Shown here piece by piece: positions 50,475 through 60,237 of a stretch of DNA of 64,000 nucleotides. The DNA is from Sorex araneus. Its lineage: Eukaryota > Chordata > Mammalia > Eulipotyphla > Soricidae. The stretch lies in contig NC_073305.1 in the NCBI RefSeq assembly GCF_027595985.1, positions 107,740,535 through 107,804,534 on the forward strand, written 5' to 3'. The notes under the pieces were generated by a model. That model saw only the letters and a program-made list of their open reading frames with translations. It was not told the DNA's origin and did no database searches. The translations under genes and the position numbers were made by a program. Position 1 is the first letter of the stretch, and each line of letters opens with the position of its first letter.

Positions 50475-51043
50475 GCCAGGAAAATGAAGTCATGAAATTT
50501 GCTTATATGTGGATGGAGATGGAGAGTCTCATGCTGAGTGGAGGGACAGGCATAGAATAAATGTAGGATATTAAAAAATATATATAGTATGAGACTAATA
50601 CCCAAAGATAGTAGATACAAGGGCCAGAAGGACTGGTCCATAGTTGGAAGTTTGCCGTAAGCCGGTGGGGTAAAGAGCAGTTAGGACAAAGAAGGGACCA
50701 CTATGACAAAGCGAGTTAGAAATTATCACTCCGGACAATAACTGAGTGCTGAAAGTAGATAAAGAGACAATATGATAACATTTCAGTACCATATTACAAA
50801 CCATATGCTCAAAAGAGAGTGAGAGAGAGCATGAGAGAGAAAGGAAGAGACAGAGACACACACAGAGATAAGTGCCTGCCATAGAGGCAGGTAGGCAGGT
50901 GGGGAGGGGAAGGAAACGGGACATTGGTGGTGAGAAATGTACACTGGTGAAGGGACAGGTGTTGGAGTATTGTATGACTGAAACCCAATCATGAACAACT
51001 TTGTAACTGTATATCTCACAATGATTCCAAAAATAAATAAATG
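50475..51043 (+). mobile_element. 5'-truncated L1 3' end with 10-bp target duplication
   Basis: tgaaatttgcttatatgtgg, then a GA-rich 3'UTR stretch near 50810-50870 and the terminus ttgtaactgtatatctcaca. tattcattct lies at 50465-50474 and 51044-51053. Confidence 0.9.
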
Positions 51044-51053
51044 TATTCATTCT

Positions 51054-51471
51054 AAACAGGCGACCAGTTCTGGGCAAAGTATTTTCTTGCTTCAGCTTCA
51101 AGGGACAACAGACTATCAGGAGAACTGGTTTCTGCTTCCAGGAAAGGACTGACCTTTAACACAGATGCTCTCAGCCTTGCTGACGCTACAAGGCCTCTGA
51201 ATGTGAAGCGAGGCTCCAGCAGACCCCCTGGACATGTCCTGATGCTTCACACTTGTCTCTGTGAGCAAATTCTGAGGCCCTCCAGAATCTCAGTAATACA
51301 AAATACAGCCTGGGGGCAATTGGGTTTCAAGTCATTACTGAATTTCTCAGCAGCCAGCAAGAATTGGTTATGGTGTTGGATTTCAAGTGATTTTTGGATT
51401 ATTAACAAATATGATAGTAGGTCCTTACACTTTAAAATTTGTGAGTTACAATTCTTCGGTTGCTATGGCTT
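51054..51471. other. Intergenic, no recognised element
   Basis: Unique-looking sequence. Confidence 0.4.
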
Positions 51472-51613
51472 ATTTGTTTGTTTTGCCCAGATCAGGAAGT
51501 GCTCTGGGGTTACTCCTAGCTCTGCTCAGAAATCACTTTGGCTTGGGCTCCAGAGACCATGTGTGGTGCTGGGGATCAAACCAGGATCCTGCTGTACTAT
51601 TGCTCCAGCTCCT
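51472..51613 (-). mobile_element. SOR-type SINE, diverged, deleted near box B
   Basis: cagatcaggaagtgctctgg ... ctgtactattgctccagctc. Confidence 0.8.
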
Positions 51614-51704
51614 GTGTGATGGCTTCTAACATCCACATTCACAGACCAAACAATGGATTTAAGAAAACGAATTATAATTATTGGTTTCAACCAAGAACCA
51701 TTTG

Positions 51705-51872
51705 AGGACACACTGAAGCAGCAGCATGTATAGGCAAGGGCAGGCTCGCTAGAAACCAGCCTTTCTGCTTCCTTGATCACTGACTTACAGCCTCCAAACC
51801 GTGAGACTGATTCCTGTGTTTGGCCATCCACACCAGAGCATTTTGTTATGGCAGCCCAAACAGATTAAGATT
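51705..51872 (+). mobile_element. MaLR-type (MLT1-like) solo LTR 3' part
   Basis: Ordered MaLR LTR landmarks: ttccttgatcactgactta, cagcctccaaaccgtgagac, cattttgttatggcagccca, cagattaaga end. An old non-coding retrovirus-like LTR without internal sequence. Confidence 0.7.
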
Positions 51873-51889
51873 TTCTTACTCTTAACTGG

Positions 51890-52122
51890 ACTGGAGCGAT
51901 AGCACAGCTGGTAGGGTGTTTGCCTTGCACCGGGTGACCCAGGTTCGATTCCTCCATTCCTCTCAAAGCTACCAAGAGTATACCGCCTGCATGGCAGAGC
52001 CTGGCAAGCTCCCTGTAGTGTATTCGAGATGCCAAAAACAGTAACAACAAGTCTCATAATGGAGATGTTACTGGTGCCCGCTTGAGCAAATCGATGAACA
52101 ACTGGATGACAATGCTACAGTG
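51890..52122 (+). mobile_element. SOR-headed SINE, type B, with 11-bp target duplication
   Basis: actggagcgatagcacagct-type head, aaaacagtaacaacaagtct body. ctcttaactgg lies at 51879-51889 and 52123-52133. Inserted just past the LTR end. Confidence 0.95.
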
Positions 52123-52189
52123 CTCTTAACTGGGGTGCTACTATAACAAATATGTTAACATTTTACATAATTTTGGGTAACTCTTTTGA

Positions 52190-53230
52190 TGCTGCCTTTT
52201 TATGTACTTAAAAAAAAGTTCTTCCTATTGCTTTTCAAGACTTTCTCTTATTATTAGTGTTGAGAATTTGTCTTATGTGCCTATGTGTCATTTTCATAAA
52301 ATTACCTCTGTACTTGGAATTTGTTGAGCTTCTCCAGTATATTACAGTTTTCTCTACCTTTGGATCATTTCTGAAATTTTTTCTCCACTTCTCCTTTCTT
52401 TCTTTTTGAAATTCTATTAAAATTTATGTTAGGCCACTTTAAATTCTCCTGCTCACTGATGATTTTTTATTGTGCCTTTTTTGTTTTATTTTATATATAG
52501 ATGACATTGTTTATTGATCGTTTGTCCTCTGAAAGCTAATATGCGGTTAGTCTTATCCAGTGTATTATTTTTTGAATTGCAGACCTTGTACTTTTTTACA
52601 TTTGTTTTTCAGCCTTCTCAAATGTTCTACAGCACTCCTTAACATTTTCACAATTTTCTCTAACTTTTGGAAGAAATGGAATCTAGTTTTATTGTTTTAG
52701 TGTCTTTGTCTATATATTCTATCATCTGACATTTCTGGGTTTCTTCTCTTTCAATGGACTGATTTTTTCTTCTTTAGAGTCACATTTCATGCCTTTTTTG
52801 TGACATTTATATATAAGACATTGTGAATTTGATCTGGTTAAATTTTTGTGTTTCTATAAGAGTTCTTTGATTTTGTTCCGAGATGCAATTACATCGTATG
52901 GAAAGCATGTGATCTTTTTGAGCCTTGCCCTAAAGTTTTGTTGGCAGGCCAATATGGCCTTTAGCCTAGAATAGTTTTGCTCAAGTACTGAAGCAACAGC
53001 CTATTCTTTTTCTAGTTCTCTCTGAGAATATACCATCCCTCGATGGGTTCTGAAATTATTTCCAATATCCTTTCAGCAATTATTTTCTCCTGGCCTTAAG
53101 ACAGCTGTTCAGAGACATGCATTTATCAGTGTTCAATTGGAGACAAGGATTTCTATAGAGACTGGCCTTCTCTCTGTCCTACACTCTTTTCTTTATTTTT
53201 CTGTCCTGTGAACTTGACCAAAACTCCAAA
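52190..53230 (-). mobile_element. Ancient L1 5'-region-like sequence, antisense
   Basis: Old antisense L1 wording: ggaatttgttgagcttctcc, caatggactgattttttctt, gacattgtgaatttgatctg, agagttctttgattttgttc. Heavily mutated and assigned from memory. Confidence 0.5.
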
Positions 53231-53531
53231 TTCCACCTCCTTAATTTGGGGGAATTTGGGCAGTACCTGGGTTTCCCCTTCCTAGACTGCAGTCTGAAGA
53301 AAATTCCAGGTCTCATTTGTTTGTCTCCTTGCTCTCAAGTCCACTGCTTTGTGCTGCTTTGTCTAGCCCTGCAATATGCCTATATTATGTTATGCAGTTT
53401 TTTGTGGTTTCCGGAGAATTCATGTGGGCCCATGTTTCTTCATTTTGGTTGGACTCTTAATTATGTATTTGAGAATTTCATAAACCTAAACCTTCAGTTT
53501 TATATTTATTCCTATAAATTTAACATTGCTT

Positions 53532-53698
53532 TTTCTTGAGGGGGAAGGTATACCCAGCTGTGCTCAGGGCTTTCTCCTGGCTCTGTGCCAGGGATCACTT
53601 CTGGTGTGCTCCTGGGATCGAATGCCATGCTAGGGATAGAACTGGGGTCCACCATGTGCAAGGCAGGCACCTAATCCCTGTGCTATATCTCTAGCCTT
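53532..53698 (-). mobile_element. SOR-type SINE, type A, diverged
   Basis: ggtatacccagctgtgctca ... tgctatatctctagcctt. Confidence 0.85.
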
Positions 53699-53883
53699 CA
53701 GCATCTTTCTTACAAGTCTTCAAATCTGTGCATATTTAAGCTTGTAGCATACAACTCTTTCTTCAGAAATAATGTGCATTGAGTTATGACATAATTTATA
53801 GTTGATTTTCAACTATATAGATATATTTGGAGATTGTTCCATTACAAAAATTCTTAAATACTTGCACTAATTTTTAATTTAAT

Positions 53884-54235
53884 TTTAAAAATCGAATCAC
53901 CATGAAATACAGTTACAAGGTTGTTCACGATTGGATTTTAGCATATAATATCCCAAAACCCATACCTTCACCAGTGCACATTTCCCCCCACCAAGGTTTC
54001 CCAGTTTCTCTCCACCACACCCCACCAGCCTGCCTCTACCTCAGGTACTTATCTTTTCTCTCTTTCTCTCTCATCCCCTCTCTTTTCTTTTGAGCTTTAG
54101 GTACTGAAAGGTTGTTGTTTGTCCCTTTACCTACTTTCAGCACTCAGTTCTTGTCCAGAGTGATCATTTCCAACTATCATTGTCATAGAGGTTCCTTCTC
54201 TATCCTAACTGAGATGTTCCAAATGAAACAGTGAA
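53884..54235 (-). mobile_element. L1 3' terminus, antisense
   Basis: aatcgaatcaccatgaaata, accttcaccagtgcacattt, tttcagcactcagttcttgt: reverse of the shrew-type L1 end. Confidence 0.85.
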
Positions 54236-54524
54236 ATTTGGGGGTGGGGGGACTAAAAGAGGAAGCCTCAGTTTCCCCTTGCCAGCTAGCTCCATTTATG
54301 CTGTCTCCTTTCCACACTTAAATCATTCACGCAAAATTTCATGCTCTTTCTGAGGAAGGGAAGTTAACAATGTCCCAAGACCAAAAATTCTGTCCCAGGG
54401 CTTAAGCTCACTGCAGAGAAGAAATAATGTGCAATAACTAAAGCAAGGTGGTCAAATAGATTATCCAAAACACCTAAACCAGTCATACCACTCTGTACAA
54501 TCCTTACATTCTCTATAACATTCT

Positions 54525-55480
54525 TTTAAAAAATATTTTTATTTGATTAAATAAGTATGGATGCAAAGTTATTGACAGTTGCATTTTAGGCATATAATAT
54601 TTTAACCACCAATGTCACCACCAATGTAAACTTTCCACTACCAGTGTTCCAATAATCCATCCCCTCCTCATCTACCACCCTGACAGGCACATTTCAAAGT
54701 CTGATGGCTACAACTTAGATCTCATATTTTCAGTGTTGCTGAGTCTGTGCTTTGGATATGTAACTATAACATTCTCCCACAACACCAGTATAACTGAAAG
54801 CCTGTTATACTTCTCTTTCTCTTCTTCCTTCCCTGCTCAGTCGCTTTCCTTTCTTGTCCTTCTCCTCCCTAAACTCTGGGGTTAAGGGTGATCTAGTCAT
54901 CTCCCCTTTACTACATTACACATCCTTATCCAGTTATTCTATATACTATAGATATGTGGGATCAACCTGTGTCTGTCTTTTTTCTCTGACTTGCTTCACT
55001 CAACATGTTATCTTTCAGTTCCAACCAGGTGCAGCAAACTGCATTATTTCATCATTCCTTGCATCTGCACAGTATTTCACTGTGTGCATATACCATATCT
55101 TCATAATTTATTCATGTTTTTGACTCCTAGGTTTATTTTGTATCTTAGCTATTATACTATATGCACAATGAATAATGGTGGGCATATGTCCTTTTGAATA
55201 AGTGTTTTTATGTTCTGGGCATAGATGCCTAGAAATGGAATTGCTGAGTTATAAGGCAGCTCAATTCTAAGTTTACTGAAGGCTTTCCACACTTTTCCAT
55301 AGAGATGGAACCAGACAACATTTGTATAAGTACTGAATGAGAGTTCATTTTTTTTTTAACCACATCCCTGTCAACAGACTGGTCCCACAATTTTTGATAT
55401 GTACCATTCTCACTGGTGTCAGATATCTCATTGTTATCTTAATTTGAACTTCCCTAATTCTCTGTAACATTTTTGTCAAA
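54525..55480 (-). mobile_element. L1 3'UTR and ORF2 tail, antisense
   Basis: accaccaatgtcaccaccaa, then the reverse ORF2-tail sequence: ttgcttcactcaacatgtta, cacagtatttcactgtgtgc, aatggaattgctgagttata, cattctcactggtgtcagat. Confidence 0.85.
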
Positions 55481-55763
55481 TGAAAAGTAACACAAAGACC
55501 CAGTTTTTCTTTTAAAATGAACAATATTTAACTTAGTCATACTATACTAAACTCTTTCCTGATTGGGGAGTTTCTATTCCATTCTTTTCTACTTTTCAAC
55601 AAACTTTTCTATTTTCTAACTCTAAGTTTGAGAACCTCTATTATTTAAGACTTTCATTCTTGAAAACATTAAAGAACTTGAGAACTGTGGACTAACATAG
55701 ACCAACCATCACCACTCCTGCATGTGTGTGTGAGAAGGGAAGAGGGAAGCAGTGGCACCAATT

Positions 55764-55954
55764 TTGGGTCATACCCAGTGGTACTTAGGGCTTACTCCTG
55801 GGTGTGCTAAAGGATCAACTCTGGGAGTGCTGGGGATTTAACCCAGGTTAGCCACAAGGCAAGGGTCAGAAGGGTTGGCAGAATGCAAGGCACCACAACT
55901 GGGTCAGCCATAAACAAAGCAAGTGCCTTATCCACTATACTATTTCCTCAGCCC
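55764..55954 (-). mobile_element. SOR-type SINE with internal duplication
   Basis: ttttgggtcatacccagtgg ... actatttcctcagccc. The gttagccacaaggcaag segment is partly repeated as gtcagccataaacaaagca, adding about 45 bp. Confidence 0.8.
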
Positions 55955-56401
55955 TGAAACTTCCTTTTACTGAGGATTTTTAAGAAGCAGCTTTGGTAGT
56001 ATAGCAGGCAGAGAAATAGAGGCTCTGAAAATGTGTATTGGAGAAAACACTGTCTGGAGTCTAAACCCTGAATGACCATTGAGACAGGGGACCCATTGAG
56101 ATGCAGCCCAGAACTTGGCTGGACGCCCCTGAGAGGAGAGGTTCCACAGCTGAAACTAAGAACAAGCTGATAATATCAAAGAAGACCATCAATGGTCTCC
56201 TAGTAAACTCCTTGCAACAGACTTAGGAGGCAGTTTGGAAAAACTGTCTATAAAATTGGGAGAAGGAAAGGAAGGCATGTTCTCATTCTGGGGATGCAGC
56301 CTATATCTCACAGGAGATGTGCACTCTCCTTTTATTTCAGGGTTCATTCTCCACCCTGGAGACCGCCCTACATCTCAATCTGAGGGGAATACTTCCAGAT
56401 T
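55955..56401. other. Intergenic, unclassified
   Basis: Moderate-GC sequence that may belong with the unclassified repeat ending at 56705. No gene recognised. Confidence 0.35.
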
Positions 56402-56582
56402 TTATTTATTTACTGACTTTTTGGATCACACCTGGCAATCCTCAGGTGTTATTCCTGGCTCTGCACTCAGGAATTACTCCTGGCGGTGGGTGGTCATGGG
56501 ACCATATGGGATGCTGGGAATGGAACCGAAGTCGGCTGCTTGCAACATCAGCACCCTATCAGCTGTACTATTGCTCTGGCCC
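56402..56582 (-). mobile_element. SOR-type SINE, type A
   Basis: tttttggatcacacctggca ... actattgctctggcccc. Confidence 0.92.
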
Positions 56583-56604
56583 CACTTGCAGCTTTTAATA
56601 CTCT

Positions 56605-56705
56605 GGAGAAGCTCATGTTCTCTCTTCAACATGTTTCTCTCTCTCTCTCCTCTGACACATCTCCTAAGTAAATTTCTTTCAATAAAACTATCTTCACCAT
56701 GTTAG
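56605..56705 (+). repeat. Unclassified dispersed repeat, copy 2 (possible LTR end)
   Basis: aagctcatgttctctcttc, then tctctctc, aaatttctttcaataaaact. Shares its order of words with 34739-34885 and has an AATAAA near the end. Confidence 0.4.
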
Positions 56706-57171
56706 CTCCTGAAATTTTTTTCTGCTAGGAAAAATGATGTTTCTGGAAAACCCAACCAGAGGTTAGCACTTACTTTCTGTGGGCTGAATGCTCCAGCTAG
56801 TGTCCATAGCTCTCTGTATTATTCAGTCAGCAGAAAAACTTGGGTGATGGGAGGCAGCTCTCCATGGGTGTAGAATAAAGGGACTTCAGGCAGCAGGAAG
56901 TGAGTGTTGGTTTATAAGTGCTCACAGTAGACTTTGCCAATTCTAACCCACTAGGCTAATGGAGGTGGGTCAGGCAGAGAACATGAAGAACCCTTTGGAG
57001 GTTATCTCCCTTGACCCCCAAGTCTCTTCCAACAGAAGGATGAATAAAGGGCCCATTGTTGGACATTCTAAGTTTAAGATGCCTGTGAGATGTCTGAGTG
57101 GACATACTAAATTGGCAGTGTATATATATATTTGGAATTTAGAGAAGAAAGCTTGGTGGGAGATGTCATAC
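56706..57171. other. Intergenic, no recognised element
   Basis: Unique-looking sequence. Confidence 0.4.
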
Positions 57172-57355
57172 TCAGGACTAGAGAGATAGCACAGCAGGTA
57201 GAGTGTTTGCTTTGCACAGTATGACTTGGGTTCGATTTCCTGTACTCCATATAGTTCCTGTACCCCTGTCAGGAGTGATCCCTGAGCACAGAGCCAGGAG
57301 TAAGGCCTGAACACCACCAGTGTGGCTCCAAAACCCCTTGCTCAAAACAACATCA
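57172..57355 (+). mobile_element. SOR-type SINE, type A
   Basis: caggactagagagatagcac ... accaccagtgtggctccaaa. Confidence 0.9.
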
Positions 57356-57889
57356 AAAGATTTACTCACATTATAATTCATTTAAAAAAAATTCAGAGAT
57401 GTTTTAAGATGTAAGTTTGAGGTCAGCAAAGAAGTTAGTGTACAGAAAGAAGTGTTAAAATGAAGTAATTTGGTGGTGATTTCCAAGAAAATGCCATTTT
57501 TGAGATCAGGCCCCAAAGATACTACAGGAACTGGTGGAATCCGAAATTCCTTCCAAATAAAGTGTTTGGTGAAACAGTGATTAGCCAACTACATTACAGC
57601 AAATCATCTTGCTTTGCGGAAAGAAAACTTCCGTTATCGGGCACGAAAAAATGTAGAGCAAGAATTTTCATGCCCACAGGGCGACTGGCCAAGGCTGAGA
57701 ATATAAAGGATCTCAGGGCAGCTTTGGCGGTCAAAAGTGACATCTGAACTTCCTGCCTTACACATTGAAAACAAACCAACACAAATCCCCTCGGATCTGT
57801 CCTAGCAGGGGGCACCCAGCATAACGCTGGCACAAGAAAAACATCTCTGCATTTCGCAGAGAAGAGAAAGGTTGTCTGGAACTGTCCCT
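57356..57889. other. Intergenic approach to TTK promoter, no recognised element
   Basis: GC content rises toward the CpG island. No motif singled out. Confidence 0.4.
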
Positions 57890-58048
57890 TAGCAGCTGGG
57901 CCCCCGCCGCAAACGACCTTCATCAAGAGGCTGTCCCTTCCAAGGCCCCAGAGCGCAGAACCAGGGCGCACTCCAGCAAGAGGGTGGGGCCGGGGGCGTG
58001 GGTGTCGGGCGAATGAGCCCAGTGCAAAACCCGAACAAAGGGGACGAC

Positions 58049-58195
58049 AGGGGCTGAAGACATAGGACGGCGGGGAAGGCGCTTGCCTCGCACCTGGCTG
58101 AACAAGGTTCGATTCCCGGCAACACATATGGTTCGCCCAGCCTGCCAGGAGTAAGTCCTAGCACAGCGGGGTGTGGTGGGGAACGTAAAAAAAAG
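58049..58195 (+). mobile_element. SOR-type SINE in the TTK CpG island
   Basis: ggggctgaagacataggacg, ctgaacaaggttcgattccc, ctgccaggagtaagtcctag, then an A-tail. Lies 0.5 kb upstream of exon 1. Confidence 0.88.
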
Positions 58196-58463
58196 GGAGG
58201 TCTGGAAGACAAAAGCAGGTCATCTAGGAAGAGTCAGGCAAAGCTCCAGGAGGATGCAGAAGCACCACGACCGCGCGGGCACGATCCTTTCCCGTTCCAT
58301 CGCAGAGGCAGCTCAGGAGGCTGAGGATGACGGAGGGTGGCGGCGGACGGGTAGGGAGGCCCAAGAGTCCACTCACGCGGCTTCTTTCAGGAGCCAAGTC
58401 CCCGTCCCTCCTCCCATCCGGGAGCTCAGTCCGGGCGCGGCTTCCTCCCAGCAAACACTCCGC

Positions 58464-58602
58464 CCAATTAGAGCGAAAGATGCAACCAAGCCCGCCCTCT
58501 GGGCAGCCGGGAACGCCCACCGAGCTCCAGCACCACCGCCTGCCGGGAGCCGGGGGCCCCCGACCTCAGGGGCAGGGGCGGGGCCCAGGCACTCCGCCCA
58601 AT
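58464..58602 (+). promoter_or_regulatory. TTK: Two CCAAT boxes in TTK promoter
   Basis: CCCAAT occurs at 58463-58468 and 58597-58602, each preceded by CCGC. NF-Y sites upstream of a CHR are the usual layout of G2/M-phase promoters (established for the class). Here they lie about 70 and 200 bp upstream of the CHR-like motif. Confidence 0.55.
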
Positions 58603-58668
58603 CACGGCCGGCGTTCCCACGTGACCCGCAGTGGCCAACCGGAGGCCACGGCAGGAGCAGCGGGGAGA

Positions 58669-58674
58669 TTCAAA
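58669..58674 (-). promoter_or_regulatory. TTK: CHR-like element (TTTGAA on minus strand) at TTK start region
   Basis: TTCAAA on plus, TTTGAA on minus, in the context agattcaaacgtg, about 48 bp before the exon 1 donor. The CHR is the DREAM/MMB-bound element of cell-cycle genes, and TTK is a known late cell-cycle gene. Position and sequence fit, but function is inferred. Confidence 0.6.
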
Positions 58675-58721
58675 CGTGTGGAAGGATTTCTGCTTTGTTC
58701 TTGGGCCCGGTTTCCCCGGCG
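58675..58721 (+). other. TTK: TTK non-coding exon 1 (probable)
   Basis: The sequence ending ccccggcg at 58721 is followed by a consensus donor GTGAGT at 58722-58727. It lies just downstream of the CHR-like motif and 1.4 kb upstream of the first coding exon. Mammalian TTK has a short 5'UTR exon here. The 5' boundary is a guess. Confidence 0.6.
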
Positions 58722-59108
58722 GTGAGTGCTGCCCCGCAGGACTTACGGGCGATCCCGTGGTGGTCGCGGGGGGAGGCTTCTTGCGCCCCGCGGGTAGACG
58801 GGTGGTGCGGGAGAGAGACGAGAAATGCCCTAGAACCGGTCGGGGACGAGTCGCCAACGGGGCGCGTTGGAGGGGGGAGGGGAGGAGCCGCTGGGAGAGC
58901 CGGGGCTTAGGGTGGTGATCGTCTCACCAAGGTCAGGTTCTCGTCCCCCACTGGCCGCGCTATACCGTGCCCGCTGTCGCCTTTCCACCCCGCTTTCTCG
59001 CTCTTGTTCATTTCTTTTCCCATCACTGCGGAAATGGCCGCCTAGGTCTATGCCCAGGCACTCTGTTTACCCGGAACTGTCTGAGAACCTGTAGGGTGGG
59101 AGGGACGG

Positions 59109-59290
59109 GCTGCAACCCCGAGCTACAACCCCGAGCTGCAAACCCAAGCTGCAACCCTGAGCTACAACCCCGAAATGCAACCCCAAGCAGCAACCCCGAG
59201 CTGCAACCCCGAGCTGCCACCCCGAGCTGCAACCCTGAGCTACAACCCCGAAATGCAACCCCAAGCTGCAAACCCGAGCTGCAAACCCGG
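59109..59290 (+). repeat. 13-bp minisatellite, about 14 copies, TTK intron 1
   Basis: Unit gagctgcaacccc with variants (gagctacaacccc, gaaatgcaacccc). A 78-bp higher-order period is visible: aaccctgagctacaacccc at 59153 recurs at 59231. Confidence 0.96.
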
Positions 59291-59534
59291 TGCGGAAGAG
59301 CGAGTGCTCGAAAGGACGATTAAGGGCTTAGGGCAGGTCAGGTCGCGTTCCCGGGTAGTTAGCTGGAACTCCGCTTGTCCCAGTGTTTGGCTGGGAAAAC
59401 TCTTTTAACAGACGTGGTCATGTCAAAACAGGCCAACGAAGGAAACTGTCATCAGCGAAAGGATCTTTTTAAGGCCGCATGGCACCAACGATCCACGCAA
59501 ATGTCCCTGAGCCACCAATCAACCCTAACATCTC

Positions 59535-59690
59535 AGCATTTTATTTGAAATTTAAACACTGTCATTTACAAAGTGGTTCACGGCTCAGTTGTTTCAGCAT
59601 TCAGTGTTCCAGCCACCAATCCCACCACCAGTGTGACCCCCTCCACCAGTGCCCGGAATTTCACACACCACCTTTCCGCCAGACTGCCCC
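59535..59690 (-). mobile_element. L1 3' terminus, antisense, diverged
   Basis: ttacaaagtggttcacggct, tcagtgttccagccaccaat, cccaccaccagtgtgacccc. Confidence 0.65.
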
Positions 59691-60096
59691 CCTTTAGGAG
59701 GCACAAACAACTTTATTTTCTATTGCTTATAACAACAAAATGGCATAAATTGGGCGGGCAAGTGGGGAGGTCAGGCGTTGCTGTCTTTTGCTGTGACTTG
59801 GGGAGGTTCTGTTCCTGTGCGTGGTTCTGTTAGAAACGTTACTATGAAGCCACTGCTGTTTTTATAGACAAATGTTACTGCGATACTGTCAGACTGATGC
59901 GCTCGTGCAATTTAGGCTTTATTCTTCTGGGGTCCAAAGACTAGTTGCAGGGCTGAGAGAGGGCTCAATCTGTGTGGAGACCCCGGGCTTGATTCTGGTG
60001 GAGATGGGCGAGAGTAAAAGGCTAGTGACAACATTTTCTTCTTTAATGCTAGTAAAAAAATCGACATTAACTACTCATTTATTTTTCTCTCCTTAG
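59691..60096 (+). other. TTK intron 1, 3' part: no recognised element
   Basis: Unique-looking intron leading to the acceptor ttctctccttag at 60096. Confidence 0.45.
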
Positions 60097-60098
60097 AG

Positions 60099-60237
60099 AT
60101 GGAAGCTGAGGAGTTAAGTAGCAGAGAACTAACAATTGATTCTATAATGAACAAAGTAAGAGATATTAAAAACAAATTTAAAAATGAAGACCTTACTGAT
60201 GAGCTAAGCTTGAATAAAGTCTCCGCTGATACCACAG
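60099..60237 (+). CDS. TTK: TTK exon 2 (first coding exon)
   Basis: The acceptor tctccttag ends at 60096. The exon starts at 60097 with two UTR bases, then ATG at 60099. It encodes residues 1-46 plus the first base of codon 47 and ends ACCACAG with donor GTCAGA. This is the charged N-terminal extension with the [20 protein letters not shown] helix region. Confidence 0.96.

Larger units (their letters stand above)
57890..59000. promoter_or_regulatory. CpG island and promoter region of TTK
   Basis: GC- and CpG-rich block ending just after a clear splice donor at 58722. Contains Sp1-like GGGGCGGGG near 58575, two CCAAT boxes, a CACGTG at 58618-58623 and a CHR-like element. No TATA box seen. A degraded SINE sits in its upstream edge at 58049-58195. 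Confidence 0.8.

Noticed and set aside
50595-51101. 168-codon minus-strand frame
   Set aside because: Antisense translation of an L1 3'UTR, including its GA-rich tract.
57890-58721. Shared bidirectional promoter for ELOVL4 and TTK
   Set aside because: The genes are divergent, but their start regions are about 30 kb apart, each with its own CpG island.
58173-58910. 245-codon frame in the TTK CpG island
   Set aside because: GC-rich composition artefact spanning a SINE edge, the promoter and the exon 1 donor. No recognisable protein.
58967-59323. 118-codon frame with 13-residue repeats, and antisense frames
   Set aside because: Product of the 13-bp minisatellite, whose period of three units (39 nt) keeps frames open on both strands.
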